This document shows positions 26,200 to 35,330 of a DNA stretch of 64,000 nt, one piece after another. The notes below the pieces were generated by a model. The model was given only the letters and a program-made list of their open reading frames with translations, was not told where the DNA came from and searched no databases. Both the position numbers and the translations under genes were made by a program. The stretch is from SHZI01 sp040080965 (GTDB lineage: Bacteria; Pseudomonadota; Gammaproteobacteria; Steroidobacterales; GCA-2729495): positions 1 through 64,000 of the forward strand of contig JBEBHH010000004.1 of the NCBI GenBank assembly GCA_040080965.1. The letters run 5' to 3'. Numbering within the stretch: the first letter of the stretch is position 1; every line of letters begins with the position of its first letter.

Positions 26200-27915
26200 T
26201 CAGCTCATCAGGAGCACGACCGCCACGCCCCACACCGTCAGCAGCGTGTTGCCCACCGCGTAGGTCACCGTGTAACCCAGGGCAGGTACCTTGCTCTTCG
26301 CCTCGGCCTCGATGGCGCCCAGCGCGGCCGTGGTGGTCCGCGCCCCGGCGCAGGCACCGAGGCAGATGGGCGCCTTCATCTTGAAGACGTACTTGCCGAC
26401 CAGCAGGCCGATGACCAGCGGAACGGTGGTCACGACGAGGCCGGCGAGGAACAGCTGTAGCCCCTGGGCCTGGAGTCCCGCCACGAAGCCCGGCCCCGCG
26501 CTGATGCCGACCACGGCGATGAAGGTGTTCAGGCCGATGTTGTTGAAGACCCAGAGGGCCGGTGCGGGAATGCGCCCGAAGGTGCGGTTCACGGACCGCA
26601 GCCAGCCGCAGACCAGGCCGGCGATCAGGGCGCCGCCGCTGGTGCTGAGGCTCAGGGGAACGCCGCCCAGTTCGAAGGTCAGCGCGCCGATCAGGGCACC
26701 GATGACGATGCCGGCGCCCATGACCACCATGTCGGTCTCCTCGGTGATCCGGTCGGCGTAGCCCATGATGGGCGCGACGCGCTCCACGTCGGCCCGGGAG
26801 CCCACCAGCGTGACGGTGTCGCCGCGCTCCAGCTTGAAGTTGACGGTGACGGGCATCTCCACCCCCGTGCGGAGGATCTTGCGGAGGAACACCCCGCGTC
26901 CCTCCTGCGCCAGGTCCGTCTTCACCAGGTCGGCCAGGGTCCGGCCGGCGAAGGACTTGTTGGTGACCACCACGTCCAGGATCAGCAGCTCCAGGTCGAG
27001 CAGCTCGGGATCATTGACCTCCGCGCCGAGCCTTTCGGCGGCTTCCAGGACCCACTCGCGGCGGCCCGCGATCGCCATCACGGCATCCCGGGCCAGCAGG
27101 GTGTCCGGTTTCGGCTCGATGATCTGGCCGTCTTGGCGCAGTCGTTGCACGACGAGCCGCGACCGGGCTGATCCCGGCACGATGCTGCCGAAGCTCGCCT
27201 CGAAGTCGCGCACCGTGCGGCCGGCCCAGGCCCGATCCGTCAGCCGGTAGGCGCGCAGCACGAACTGGGTGTAGCCCGACAGGCGGTCCTGGCTGGAGGC
27301 CAGGGAGCCACCCATCTCCTCCTCGTACTTGCGGCACTCGGCGGCGATGTCCACGCGAAGGATCTTCGGCCCGAGGCTTGCCAGGATCCACGCGGAACCC
27401 GCGGTGCCGAACAGGTAGGTGACCGCATAGGCCACCGGCATGGCATCGAGCATCGCCTTTTTCTCGGCGGCGCCGATGCCGAGCTGGTCGATGCTGTTGG
27501 ACGCGACGCCGAGCACGGCGGAGATCGTGCTTGAGCCGGCCAGCAGGCCCGCGGTGCCGCCGGCGTCGTAACCCAGGAACTTGCCGACGACCACCGCCGT
27601 CACCAGCACCGCCACGCACTGGATCACGGCGAACAGCACCTGCTGCACGCCGTCTCCCTTCAGACCCCTGAAGAACTGGGGACCGACGCCGTAGCCCACG
27701 GCGAAGAGGAACATGAGAAAGAAGGTGGACTTCACGTGGGGGGAGATGGTGATCTCGAGCTGTCCCACCAGCACGCCCGCCAGCAGCGTGCTCGTGACCA
27801 CGCCCAGGCTAAACGTGCCGACCTTGAACTTGCCGACCCAGAAGCCCAGGCCGAGGGTCAGGAAGATCGCGATCTCCGGGTAGGTCCGGAGCGTTTCAAC
27901 CAGCCATTGCCACAT
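26200..27915 (-). CDS. aspT: Aspartate:alanine antiporter, AspT-type, copy 3
   Basis: A protein of 571 residues. The N-terminal helices are EIAIFLTLGLGFWVGKFKVG and FLMFLFAVGYGVGPQFFRG. The central soluble part carries two RCK_C-like domains (about 205-385), and the C-terminal helices contain CAGARTTTAALGAIEAEAKS. It differs from the other two copies most in this last motif (AGARTTTAAL instead of AGTSAPALA). Placed 21 bases ahead of aspartate 4-decarboxylase, it is the best candidate in the window for a true aspartate/alanine exchanger. The swap of Asp in for Ala out, with internal proton use, would build proton motive force. Substrate assignment comes from context. Confidence 0.9.
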   Translation of the reverse strand: MWQWLVETLRTYPEIAIFLTLGLGFWVGKFKVGTFSLGVVTSTLLAGVLVGQLEITISPHVKSTFFLMFLFAVGYGVGPQFFRGLKGDGVQQVLFAVIQCVAVLVTAVVVGKFLGYDAGGTAGLLAGSSTISAVLGVASNSIDQLGIGAAEKKAMLDAMPVAYAVTYLFGTAGSAWILASLGPKILRVDIAAECRKYEEEMGGSLASSQDRLSGYTQFVLRAYRLTDRAWAGRTVRDFEASFGSIVPGSARSRLVVQRLRQDGQIIEPKPDTLLARDAVMAIAGRREWVLEAAERLGAEVNDPELLDLELLILDVVVTNKSFAGRTLADLVKTDLAQEGRGVFLRKILRTGVEMPVTVNFKLERGDTVTLVGSRADVERVAPIMGYADRITEETDMVVMGAGIVIGALIGALTFELGGVPLSLSTSGGALIAGLVCGWLRSVNRTFGRIPAPALWVFNNIGLNTFIAVVGISAGPGFVAGLQAQGLQLFLAGLVVTTVPLVIGLLVGKYVFKMKAPICLGACAGARTTTAALGAIEAEAKSKVPALGYTVTYAVGNTLLTVWGVAVVLLMS

Positions 27916-27950
27916 GCCGACTTACCCCCCTGGCCTGCCGGCCAGCATTT

Positions 27951-30719
27951 TCACGCGCCCGAACGGCGCCGGCGCCCGGGAAGGGCCGACGTGCGGAGCA
28001 GCCGCAGGCCCTTCTCGGCGTGATAGCCATGAATCTCCTTGACGTCGAGCTTGCGCATGAACTCGATGGTGTCGGCCGTGATCACCTGGCCCGGCACCAT
28101 GATGGGGAAGCCCGGCGGGTACGGGATCACGAAGTCCGCGGCAACCATCTCCGGGCCCTTCTTCGCGCGCTGGTCCACTTCCTTCGACGCCAGGGGCAGG
28201 TACTCGCAATCCTCGGCGCGGTAGGCCGTGTAGAACGCCTCCCGCATGTGCCCCTCGGACGTGGCGCTCTTGGCGTCGTCCCGGAAGCCGGCGTGGAAGC
28301 GGCTGAAGTTCGGCAGGTCGGGAACGTCCTCCATCAGCGACTTCACGCGGGCGGCGAACGCGGTCCGGGCGGACTCGCCACCCTGGCGCAGCTCCTCGTC
28401 GATCTGCCGGGCGATGTCGCTCAGCACCTTGACGATGTGCGCCACGTCGCTGCGGGTGTTGTTGATGTTGGTCTGGAGCAGGATGCTGTTGCGGGACGTC
28501 TTGTTGAGCTGGATGTCGTAGCGCTCGGCAAGCATGCCCTTGAATGCCGTCCCGTCGTAGCCCGCAGTGCCGCAGACGACCGTGAGCCGCGTCGGGTCGA
28601 GCGCGATCTCGTCCCGCTTCCAGGAGTCGATCAGCTGCGCGCGGGTGCCCTGCCCCCAGCCGTAGTCGGAGATGCCGGACTCCCGGTACTCGGCGGGGAC
28701 CATCTCAGCCGGCGTGAGCACGCGGAAGTACTTCGAGATGAGCGGGTGGCTGTTGACCTGCCGCCGGATGCGGAGCGCCAGATCGGTGGCACGGATGACG
28801 AGCTCGTAGCCCTCCAGTTCCATCTGCCGGCGGGCCAGGTCCAGGGACGCGATGATCTGCAGGTTCGGCGAGGTGGAGGTGTGCGTGAAGTAGGCCTCCT
28901 CGAAGGCGCCATGCACCGATCCGAACTCCTCGTCGCGGACCAGGATCATGGAACCCTGGCGGAGCGCCGACATGGACTTGTGGGTGGACTGGGTGCCGTA
29001 GACGCGGATCTTCACCTTGTCGGGGTCCGGCAGCAGGCGCATGTCGAGCAGTTCCGGGTTCGCCGGGTCCAGCTCCCCTGCCCGGGCACGGAAGGCGTCG
29101 TATTCCTTCCGGTATTCCGGCGTGTGCAGCCGCTCGGCCAGGCTGCCGGCCGCGTGCATGGACGTGCGCAGACGGTGGAACGGCGAGAAGCGCGCGAAGC
29201 CGAACCACGCCTCGTCCCAGAGGAACACCAGGTCCGGCTTGATGGCCAGGCACTCCTCCATGACGCGCTCGGGGTTGTACATGTGGCCGTCGAAGGTGCA
29301 GTTGGTGAGGTCCACCAGCTTCGCCCGGTCCAGCTTGCCCTCGGCCTTCAGCGCGAGCAGCGCCTTCTTGATGGACCGGAGCGGCACCGCCCCGTACATC
29401 GAGTAGGCCGTCATCGGGTAGGCCTCGAGGTACAGCGGCTGGGCGCCGGAGAGCACCATGGCGTAGTGGTGCGACTTGTGGCAGTTGCGGTCGATCAGCA
29501 CGATGTCGCCGGGCGCCAGCAGCGCCTGCAGGACGACTTTGTTGGACGTGGACGTGCCGTTGGTGACGAAGTAGGCACGGTCGGCGCCAAAGGCCCGCGC
29601 CGCCATCTCCTGGGCGCGCTTGATGTTGCCGGTCGGCTCCAGGAGGCTGTCCAGCCCGCCCGTCGTGGCGGACGACTCCGCGAGGAAGAGGTTGGTGCCG
29701 TAGAAGTGGCCCATGTCGCGGATCCACTTGGAACGGAACACGGACTTGCCCCGCGCCACCGGCAGGGCGTGGAAGGTGCCCACCGGCTTCTGGCTGTAGC
29801 GCTTGAGGTTCGTGAAATAGGGGGTGTCGTAGCGGTCGCCGACGCCGTCGAGTATGGATAGGTGGAGCTCCATCAGCTCCTCGACGCCGTAAAAGATCCG
29901 GCGCAGCCACGAGGCTTCGGGCCGGGCGGCGATCGCTTCCGCGCCCCGCTCGGTCAGCAGGTAGACGTCGAGCTCAGGCCGGATGCGCTTGATCGCCCAC
30001 GCCAGCTTCAGGCCATAGTCCCGCACGTCCACCGTGTCCGGATCGAAGGGCATCGCCCGGTCGAGCAGGTCCCGCAGGTCGGGCCACTCGCGCTGCGAGC
30101 GGAAACCGAAGCCGTCGCCGATCACCACGGCCTGGATCTCCGGGTTGGCGAACAGGGCGACGATGGCGTCCTCGAAGGAACCGGCCTGGACCAGCTCGTA
30201 GACGAAGGGATCGTCGACCCGGCGCAGCCGCCGGATGTCGTGGCGCAACTGCTCGTAGCGGGACGGGTCGGCGGCGGTGACGCTCAGCACCTCGAAGTAG
30301 GGACGGTGCTTCTCGTCGGCCTCGGCCGTGGGCGGCAGGTAGTCCGCCACCTGGACCTCGCCCTCGTCCGAGGAGTCCCAGAAGGCCATGTCGTGGCGAA
30401 ATGCGCCGGATGACAGCCCGGCGGCGATGCGCCGGGTCTGGTGGGTGAAACCAGTGGCGTCACCCTCCGCCAGGCTCTCGCCGAGCAGCCGCATGAGCCG
30501 GAGCCCGGGAAACGCGCTGAACTGCTCGAGGGGCGCGAGTGCGGCCAGCGCGGCCCGCGCTTCGGCGACGAACTTAGCCGGGCTCTCGCCCCGGCCGGTG
30601 GCCGCCGCCCAGGCACTGGCAACGACAGCCAGCTGGGCCCAGAGGTCGTGGCGCACGTCGGGGATCGAGAAGCCGTGCTTCGGGGGCATCGTGGCCCCGG
30701 TTGCTGCCTGGTCCGTCAT
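27951..30719 (-). CDS. Orn/Lys/Arg-type PLP decarboxylase, large form
   Basis: The ATG at 30719 has GGAGAGA upstream and gives 922 residues, against roughly 710-760 for the E. coli AdiA/LdcC/SpeF group. The fold-type I core has FVTNGTSTSNKVVLQ (384-398), DRNCHKSHHYAMVLSGAQP (410-428), LWDEAWFGFARF (500-511) and the PLP lysine in TQSTHKSMSALRQGSMI (Lys581). The N-terminal 300 residues hold a long helical leader and the receiver-like 'wing' domain. The substrate among Arg, Lys and Orn cannot be told. It sits between glutaminase and AspT, which suggests a role in an amino-acid decarboxylation system using protons. Confidence 0.88.
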   Translation of the reverse strand: MTDQAATGATMPPKHGFSIPDVRHDLWAQLAVVASAWAAATGRGESPAKFVAEARAALAALAPLEQFSAFPGLRLMRLLGESLAEGDATGFTHQTRRIAAGLSSGAFRHDMAFWDSSDEGEVQVADYLPPTAEADEKHRPYFEVLSVTAADPSRYEQLRHDIRRLRRVDDPFVYELVQAGSFEDAIVALFANPEIQAVVIGDGFGFRSQREWPDLRDLLDRAMPFDPDTVDVRDYGLKLAWAIKRIRPELDVYLLTERGAEAIAARPEASWLRRIFYGVEELMELHLSILDGVGDRYDTPYFTNLKRYSQKPVGTFHALPVARGKSVFRSKWIRDMGHFYGTNLFLAESSATTGGLDSLLEPTGNIKRAQEMAARAFGADRAYFVTNGTSTSNKVVLQALLAPGDIVLIDRNCHKSHHYAMVLSGAQPLYLEAYPMTAYSMYGAVPLRSIKKALLALKAEGKLDRAKLVDLTNCTFDGHMYNPERVMEECLAIKPDLVFLWDEAWFGFARFSPFHRLRTSMHAAGSLAERLHTPEYRKEYDAFRARAGELDPANPELLDMRLLPDPDKVKIRVYGTQSTHKSMSALRQGSMILVRDEEFGSVHGAFEEAYFTHTSTSPNLQIIASLDLARRQMELEGYELVIRATDLALRIRRQVNSHPLISKYFRVLTPAEMVPAEYRESGISDYGWGQGTRAQLIDSWKRDEIALDPTRLTVVCGTAGYDGTAFKGMLAERYDIQLNKTSRNSILLQTNINNTRSDVAHIVKVLSDIARQIDEELRQGGESARTAFAARVKSLMEDVPDLPNFSRFHAGFRDDAKSATSEGHMREAFYTAYRAEDCEYLPLASKEVDQRAKKGPEMVAADFVIPYPPGFPIMVPGQVITADTIEFMRKLDVKEIHGYHAEKGLRLLRTSALPGRRRRSGA

Positions 30720-30803
30720 TTTTTTCTCTCCGACCGGGAAGGGCGGGACCACCGCGCCTCCGTTTCCCGGATTCCGGGAGGAGACGCGGCTTCCCGGCAG
30801 TTG

Positions 30804-31826
30804 TTATTCCGGATTTGGCCCGAAGACACCCACGCCGAGCTCACCCGCGATGTCACGGATGGCATTGAGAGAGCGAACGCTGTTGCCAGCCTCGTTCAGC
30901 CGCGGCGAGAAGGCCGCGATGGCGAACCGGCCCGGCACCACGGCGACGATGCCGCCGCCAACCCCGGTCTTCGCCGGCAGGCCGGCCGTGTACATCCATT
31001 CGCCGGACTCGTCGTAGAACCCGGCGGTGGCCATGACGGCAAGCAGCTCGGGCACGTCGTTGGCGTTCATGACCTTCTTCTTCGTCAGCGGGTTGACGCC
31101 CAGGTTGGCCAGTGTCGCGCCCATGATCGCCAGGTCCTTGGCGCTAACGCCGATGGAGCACTGCCGGGTATAGACGCGCATGGCCTCCTCCGGATCGCTG
31201 TACAGCCGCTCGTAGTTGTAGAGCAGGTTGGCGATGGCCCGGTTGCCGAAGGCCGTGCTGTACTCGGACTCGTAGACGTCCTCCAGCACGGTGAGCGGCG
31301 CGGGGCTGCCGGCAAAGTCGCTGATGTTCTGCAGGATCTTGTTCCAGCGGTCCTGCTCTGAGGTCGCCTGCACCAGGCTCACCGCCGCGATCGCGCCCGC
31401 GTTCACCAGCGGGTTGACCGAGCGCTTGTCCTTGTAGATCTCGAGCGCCAGCCGTGAGTTGAACGGCAGTCCTGTGGGTTCCACGCCGATCTTCTCGTCC
31501 AGCACCTTCGGGCCCTGCTGGGTCATGACGAGCGCCGCCGTGAAGGGCTTCGACACGGACTGGATCGAGAACTTGTAGTCCACGTCGCCAGCCGTGTAGA
31601 TCTTGCCGTCCCGGGTGGCGATCACCACGCCGAACAGCTCGCTCGGGGTCTTGGTGAGGATCGGGATGTAGTCGGCGTTCTTGCCTTCCTGGAGCCCCTT
31701 GTACTTCGCGTGAGCGGCATCCACGAGCCGCTGCAGTTCCTTGGGCTTCGGGTCGGCCGCGTTCGCGCTCGTGAAGGCGAGCGCGCCGAGGGCCAGTGTG
31801 GCGACCAGTGCGGTTGTCGATTTCAT
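30804..31826 (-). CDS. glsA: Exported glutaminase (serine-dependent, GlsA family)
   Basis: A protein of 340 residues; the ATG has GGGGAGAA eight bases upstream. An N-terminal signal peptide (cleavage near ANA, residue 23) is not found in the usual cytoplasmic GlsA. The beta-lactamase-like glutaminase core has the Ser-x-x-Lys motif SVSK (Ser90-Lys93), VNPLVNAGAIAAVSLV, YESEYSTAFGNRAIANLL and LPAKTGVGGGIVAVVPG. It hydrolyses Gln to Glu plus ammonia, here presumably in the periplasm. Second gene of the porin-to-asparaginase run, 26 bases after the porin. Confidence 0.92.
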   Translation of the reverse strand: MKSTTALVATLALGALAFTSANAADPKPKELQRLVDAAHAKYKGLQEGKNADYIPILTKTPSELFGVVIATRDGKIYTAGDVDYKFSIQSVSKPFTAALVMTQQGPKVLDEKIGVEPTGLPFNSRLALEIYKDKRSVNPLVNAGAIAAVSLVQATSEQDRWNKILQNISDFAGSPAPLTVLEDVYESEYSTAFGNRAIANLLYNYERLYSDPEEAMRVYTRQCSIGVSAKDLAIMGATLANLGVNPLTKKKVMNANDVPELLAVMATAGFYDESGEWMYTAGLPAKTGVGGGIVAVVPGRFAIAAFSPRLNEAGNSVRSLNAIRDIAGELGVGVFGPNPE

Positions 31827-31852
31827 TGTTGTTTCTCCCCAAGCCCCGTCAG

Positions 31853-33103
31853 TTACAGGGTCGTGCCGAAGTTGTACTTGACCGAGATCTGGATGCGGGT
31901 GTCGTCGTTGTTGGCGCCGTCGAAGTCCTCACGTTCGCCCCAGAGCAGCTCGCCGCCGATCATCACGTTCTCGACCGGGTAGTAGAGCAGGTTCGCCGAG
32001 GCGTACTGGCCCTGCTTGTAGGTGTCCGGCGTCTGGCCAGCAGTGTTGTCGACCTCGGTGAAGGAGTAACCGATCGAGCTGCTGTACTGGTCGTTCCACC
32101 AGTGATCGTAGTACAGGGTGACGCCGGTCAGCTGGACCGCCTCGACCTGCACGCCGTCGTTGCCAACAGCCCGGTCTGGGCCCGCGTCCATGCCACCGTC
32201 GTTCATGTAGCTGGCGATGCCCTCGCCATAGACGATTCCGGCCCGGATCGCGTCCTTCTCCAGCACGTTGATCACGCTGGTGAGGTTGATGCCCCAGCCG
32301 AAGTCGTTGTCGTCATAGGTCACCTCGGCGACACCATTCGGGCAGAAGTCGAGCGCGTCGGGATCGGTCTGGCTCGTGTTGCAGAGCACTTCGGCGCCGA
32401 TCCAGCGCATGATGCCTGCCACCTGGAAGTGGCCAAAGCCCGTGTTCATGCGGAACTGGCCGGTCAGGTCCGGGTACTCCTCGTCGCCCTGGGCGCCAGG
32501 GAAGTCAGCCACTTCCCGGAACTGGCCGGAATCGATGTCGTTGCCCGGGTTCTCGATGGCGACGGCGAAGGTGGTGTCGCCCTTGACCGGCGTCCAGCGG
32601 ATCTGGGGATTGCGCAGGAACACCATGCCCGTCGGGCCCCAGTAGTCGATGACGTTCGGGAAGACATCGCCGTCCATGAACAGCGAGTTGGTCTGGCCGG
32701 CAAGGATCGAACCCCACTCGCCATAGGCATGCCGCAGGCGGATCGTCGTCTCGCCCGCGTCGCTGCCGACACCGAACATGTCGAATTCGAACTTGGTGTT
32801 GATGTCACCCTTCGACGTGGGCAGTGTCGCCTTGATGCCGAACCTGCTCTGCTTGACGCTGATCATGGCCTGGCCATCGTCGCCGAACTCCTCGGAGTCC
32901 GTTGGGATCCGGGAGGGGCGCAGGGTGTCTTCCCAGTCAGGATTCACCCGGCCGAAGTCCTGGATGTAGTCGAGCTGGGCGAAGCCGTAGACCTCGAAGG
33001 ACTTCTGGCCCTCGGCGGCGATTGCCGTGCTGATCGACCCGGCAAGCGCCAGGGCGGTGGCCAGCGCGGTTACGCGCTGTGCTGAACTGGTTGGCAGAGT
33101 CAT
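31853..33103 (-). CDS. DcaP-like outer-membrane porin
   Basis: The ATG at 33103, chosen because GAGGAGAGG lies just upstream and a signal peptide follows at once, gives 416 residues. After the signal (cleavage near AIA-AEG) the mature protein starts KSFEVYGFAQLDYIQDF, then shows amphipathic strands, AGQTNSLFMDGDVFPNVIDYWGP-type porin loops and the closing strand TRIQISVKYNFGTTL. This matches DcaP-like trimeric porins, some of which take up dicarboxylates or similar anions. As first gene of the operon it would let Asn, Gln, Asp or Glu reach the periplasmic amidases. Substrate is inferred. Confidence 0.85.
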   Translation of the reverse strand: MTLPTSSAQRVTALATALALAGSISTAIAAEGQKSFEVYGFAQLDYIQDFGRVNPDWEDTLRPSRIPTDSEEFGDDGQAMISVKQSRFGIKATLPTSKGDINTKFEFDMFGVGSDAGETTIRLRHAYGEWGSILAGQTNSLFMDGDVFPNVIDYWGPTGMVFLRNPQIRWTPVKGDTTFAVAIENPGNDIDSGQFREVADFPGAQGDEEYPDLTGQFRMNTGFGHFQVAGIMRWIGAEVLCNTSQTDPDALDFCPNGVAEVTYDDNDFGWGINLTSVINVLEKDAIRAGIVYGEGIASYMNDGGMDAGPDRAVGNDGVQVEAVQLTGVTLYYDHWWNDQYSSSIGYSFTEVDNTAGQTPDTYKQGQYASANLLYYPVENVMIGGELLWGEREDFDGANNDDTRIQISVKYNFGTTL

Positions 33104-33323
33104 CGGCCTCTCCTCAAGTTTGTGTATGCCAAGCGACATTCCGCGCCCTTGCCGGAGTTCCGTCAAGGCGGGACCGCTGCGGAAAGTACTTAGGCCGGTT
33201 GTCTGTTGTTGCCCAAGGCCAACGCGAGAGGCTGGCTCACGCTGCACGTGAACGGTGCTACTGCGGAAACCTCCGGTCAAGTGGTTTTATTGCCTTGGAC
33301 GCACCGGATCCTCAAGGCCCGGA

Positions 33324-34982
33324 TCACTCGCTAACCGGCGGCAACGACTGGTACCGGGCGACCGCCTGCTCCAGGTTGAAGAACAGGCGCTCGTTGCCGA
33401 GCGTCCGGCCGAGCGGCGAGCGCTGCACAAGTGCCAGCACCTCGGGCGTGAGGCCCACCAGCCACAGGGTGATGCCGGCTTCCCGCTGGCGGGCCTCGGC
33501 CTCCGTCATCGCCTTGAGCGCCGTGTACTCGAGATCGAAGATGCCGCTGAGGTCCAGGGCCACGACGCGGGGTTTGGAGTCCTCGATCAGGGGCCGGATC
33601 CGGTCGCTGACCCGCTCCGCGTTGGCGAAGAACAGGCGTCCCGTGAGCCGCAGCATCAGCAGCCCGGGAAAGGTCTCGTCGTCCTGCTCGTGCTCCGGCG
33701 AGAGGGGACGGAACGCATTGGTGCCCCGCTTCCGCCCCAGCACGTAGACCGGCGGGTTCGACACCTGCTGGGCCAGCGCCACCATCGAGACGATGATCGC
33801 GACCAGGATGCCCTTCAGCGTGCCCAGCGTGATCACGCCTGCCATGGCCGCCAGCGCCCAGATGAACTCCGTGCGCCGGACCGCGAGCACCGAGCGGAAC
33901 TCGGCAGGCTTGATCAGCCCGATGGAATACACGATCACCACGGCGGCCAGCGTCGCCTGGGGCATCAGGCTGATGAAGGGCGCCAGGAACAGCATGGTCA
34001 GCAGGGTCGCGCCGGCGGTGACCAGTCCGGCCAGGTGGCTGCGCGCGCCGGACAGCCTGTTCACCGCTGTCTGGGACATGCCGCCGCCCGCCGGCATGGA
34101 GCCGAGCATGGCGCCGCCCGCGGTGGCGATGCCGGTCGCCAGCAGTTCCCGGTTGGGCTTGGGCGTCGGCTCCCCGGGCGCCACGAAGGCCCGGCCGACC
34201 GCGGCCGTCTCGGTGAAGCTCATGACGGCGATGCCGAGGGCGGCGGGCCACAGCGCGGCGGCCAGCGACAGGTCGGGCCACTGCAGTCCCGGCAGGCCCC
34301 GGGGAATCTGCCCGACCGTTTCGACCCCCGCGGCGCCGAGCCCCAGCAGGGCCATCGCGGCGATGCCGGCGCCAACAGCGATCAGTGGCGCCGGCAGCCG
34401 CGGCGTGAACCGCTCCATACCGGCGAGCAGCCCGACGGTCAGCAGGCCTACCGCCAGCGTGGGGAGCAGGGTCCCCGGCAGGCCCTGCATCAGCGACAGC
34501 AGGTTCTGGCCGAAGGTGCCTTTCGGGTAATGGATGCCGAACAGCTTGGGCAGCTGGTCCAGGATGATCACGAGGCCGATGCCGGCCTTGAAGCCGATCA
34601 GCACCGGCTCGGAAATGAAGTTGGCGAGAAAGCCGAGCCGCAGGAGCGCGCCCAGCGCCAGCAGGATCCCGACGAGCAGCGTGAGGGTGGCGAGGGCGGG
34701 CAGGACCAGCGCCATGCCTCCGTCGGGGGCCACCTCCGAGAGCGCCGCGCCGGTCAGGATCGCAATCGTCGTCGTGGTGCTCACGCTGAGCACCCGGGAC
34801 GAGCCCAGCACCGCGTAGATGACCATCGGCACGAAGGCGGTGTAGAGCCCCACCTGGACGGGCAGGCCCGCCACCGTCGCGTAGGCCATGGCCTTGGGGA
34901 TGACGACCGCCGCCGTTATCAGGCCGGCGAGCACGTCCGGTCGCAGCCATTCAGGCCGGTAGTCCCGTAGCCAGGCGAGCAT
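33324..34982 (-). CDS. SulP-family anion transporter with STAS domain
   Basis: A protein of 552 residues. The N-terminus has the SulP signature YRPEWLRPDVLAGLITAAVVIPKAMAYA, then about 12-14 hydrophobic segments with FTETAAVGRAFV and GGGMSQTAVNRLSGARSHL. A C-terminal STAS domain (about 430-545) contains VVALDLSGIFDLEYTALKAM. Members carry sulfate, bicarbonate or dicarboxylates, often with Na+ or H+. No carbonic anhydrase or sulfur gene is next to it, so the substrate is open. The 220 bases after its stop up to the porin start hold no gene; they probably contain the porin operon promoter, though I see no clear motif. Confidence 0.92.
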   Translation of the reverse strand: MLAWLRDYRPEWLRPDVLAGLITAAVVIPKAMAYATVAGLPVQVGLYTAFVPMVIYAVLGSSRVLSVSTTTTIAILTGAALSEVAPDGGMALVLPALATLTLLVGILLALGALLRLGFLANFISEPVLIGFKAGIGLVIILDQLPKLFGIHYPKGTFGQNLLSLMQGLPGTLLPTLAVGLLTVGLLAGMERFTPRLPAPLIAVGAGIAAMALLGLGAAGVETVGQIPRGLPGLQWPDLSLAAALWPAALGIAVMSFTETAAVGRAFVAPGEPTPKPNRELLATGIATAGGAMLGSMPAGGGMSQTAVNRLSGARSHLAGLVTAGATLLTMLFLAPFISLMPQATLAAVVIVYSIGLIKPAEFRSVLAVRRTEFIWALAAMAGVITLGTLKGILVAIIVSMVALAQQVSNPPVYVLGRKRGTNAFRPLSPEHEQDDETFPGLLMLRLTGRLFFANAERVSDRIRPLIEDSKPRVVALDLSGIFDLEYTALKAMTEAEARQREAGITLWLVGLTPEVLALVQRSPLGRTLGNERLFFNLEQAVARYQSLPPVSE

Positions 34983-35154
34983 GGGTTGTCTTCCGTTGAT
35001 GGGTTGCCTGCCGGCAGGCTACCGCACTCTGCGGCGCAGTGAACCTGATCCGGCCGGGACAGCCCCTAGGTGCAAATCCCACTTGATCGGAGGTTATCTC
35101 CCGTGCAACGTATCCGGTCTGGTGCCACACTGTCCGCCCAGGGGGTTTTCCACC

Positions 35155-35322
35155 ATGAACGTCAACAGCACACTGTCCCGCGTCCTCACCGGCTTCGCCA
35201 TGCTGGCGCTGGCCTACGGCGCTTACTCGGCCTTCACGGACAACAAACCCGGCATGGCCGTGCTTCTCGCGCTTGCGACGCTGGCAGCGGCGATCCCCAC
35301 CTTCGCGGGCACCGGAAAGTAG
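35155..35322 (+). CDS. Small (55-residue) membrane protein
   Basis: The ATG at 35155 has GGGGG nine bases upstream. The product has two hydrophobic stretches (about 10-25 and 33-50) joined by FTDNKPG, so it is likely a two-helix inner-membrane miniprotein. No family is recognised. It begins the export cluster: DUF3302 starts eight bases after its stop, then HlyD and NodT follow. Its position suggests a small partner of this system. A real gene is supported by the ribosome site, tight spacing and hydrophobic pattern. Confidence 0.65.
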   Translation: MNVNSTLSRVLTGFAMLALAYGAYSAFTDNKPGMAVLLALATLAAAIPTFAGTGK

Positions 35323-35330
35323 GCGGCACC

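Noticed and set aside
27921..27940. Small hairpin CTGGCC/GGCCAG between the large decarboxylase and AspT
   Set aside because: Six-base stem without a T-run in the direction of transcription and lying within a likely operon.
31796..33085. Long plus-strand frame antisense to the porin gene
   Set aside because: It is a Val/Asp/His-rich shadow of the porin on the opposite strand, without signal, domain or ribosome site.
33104..33323. Possible sigma-54 promoter (TTGGCA...TTGA) before the porin operon
   Set aside because: The distance between the two elements is three bases too long and the -12 GC is missing.
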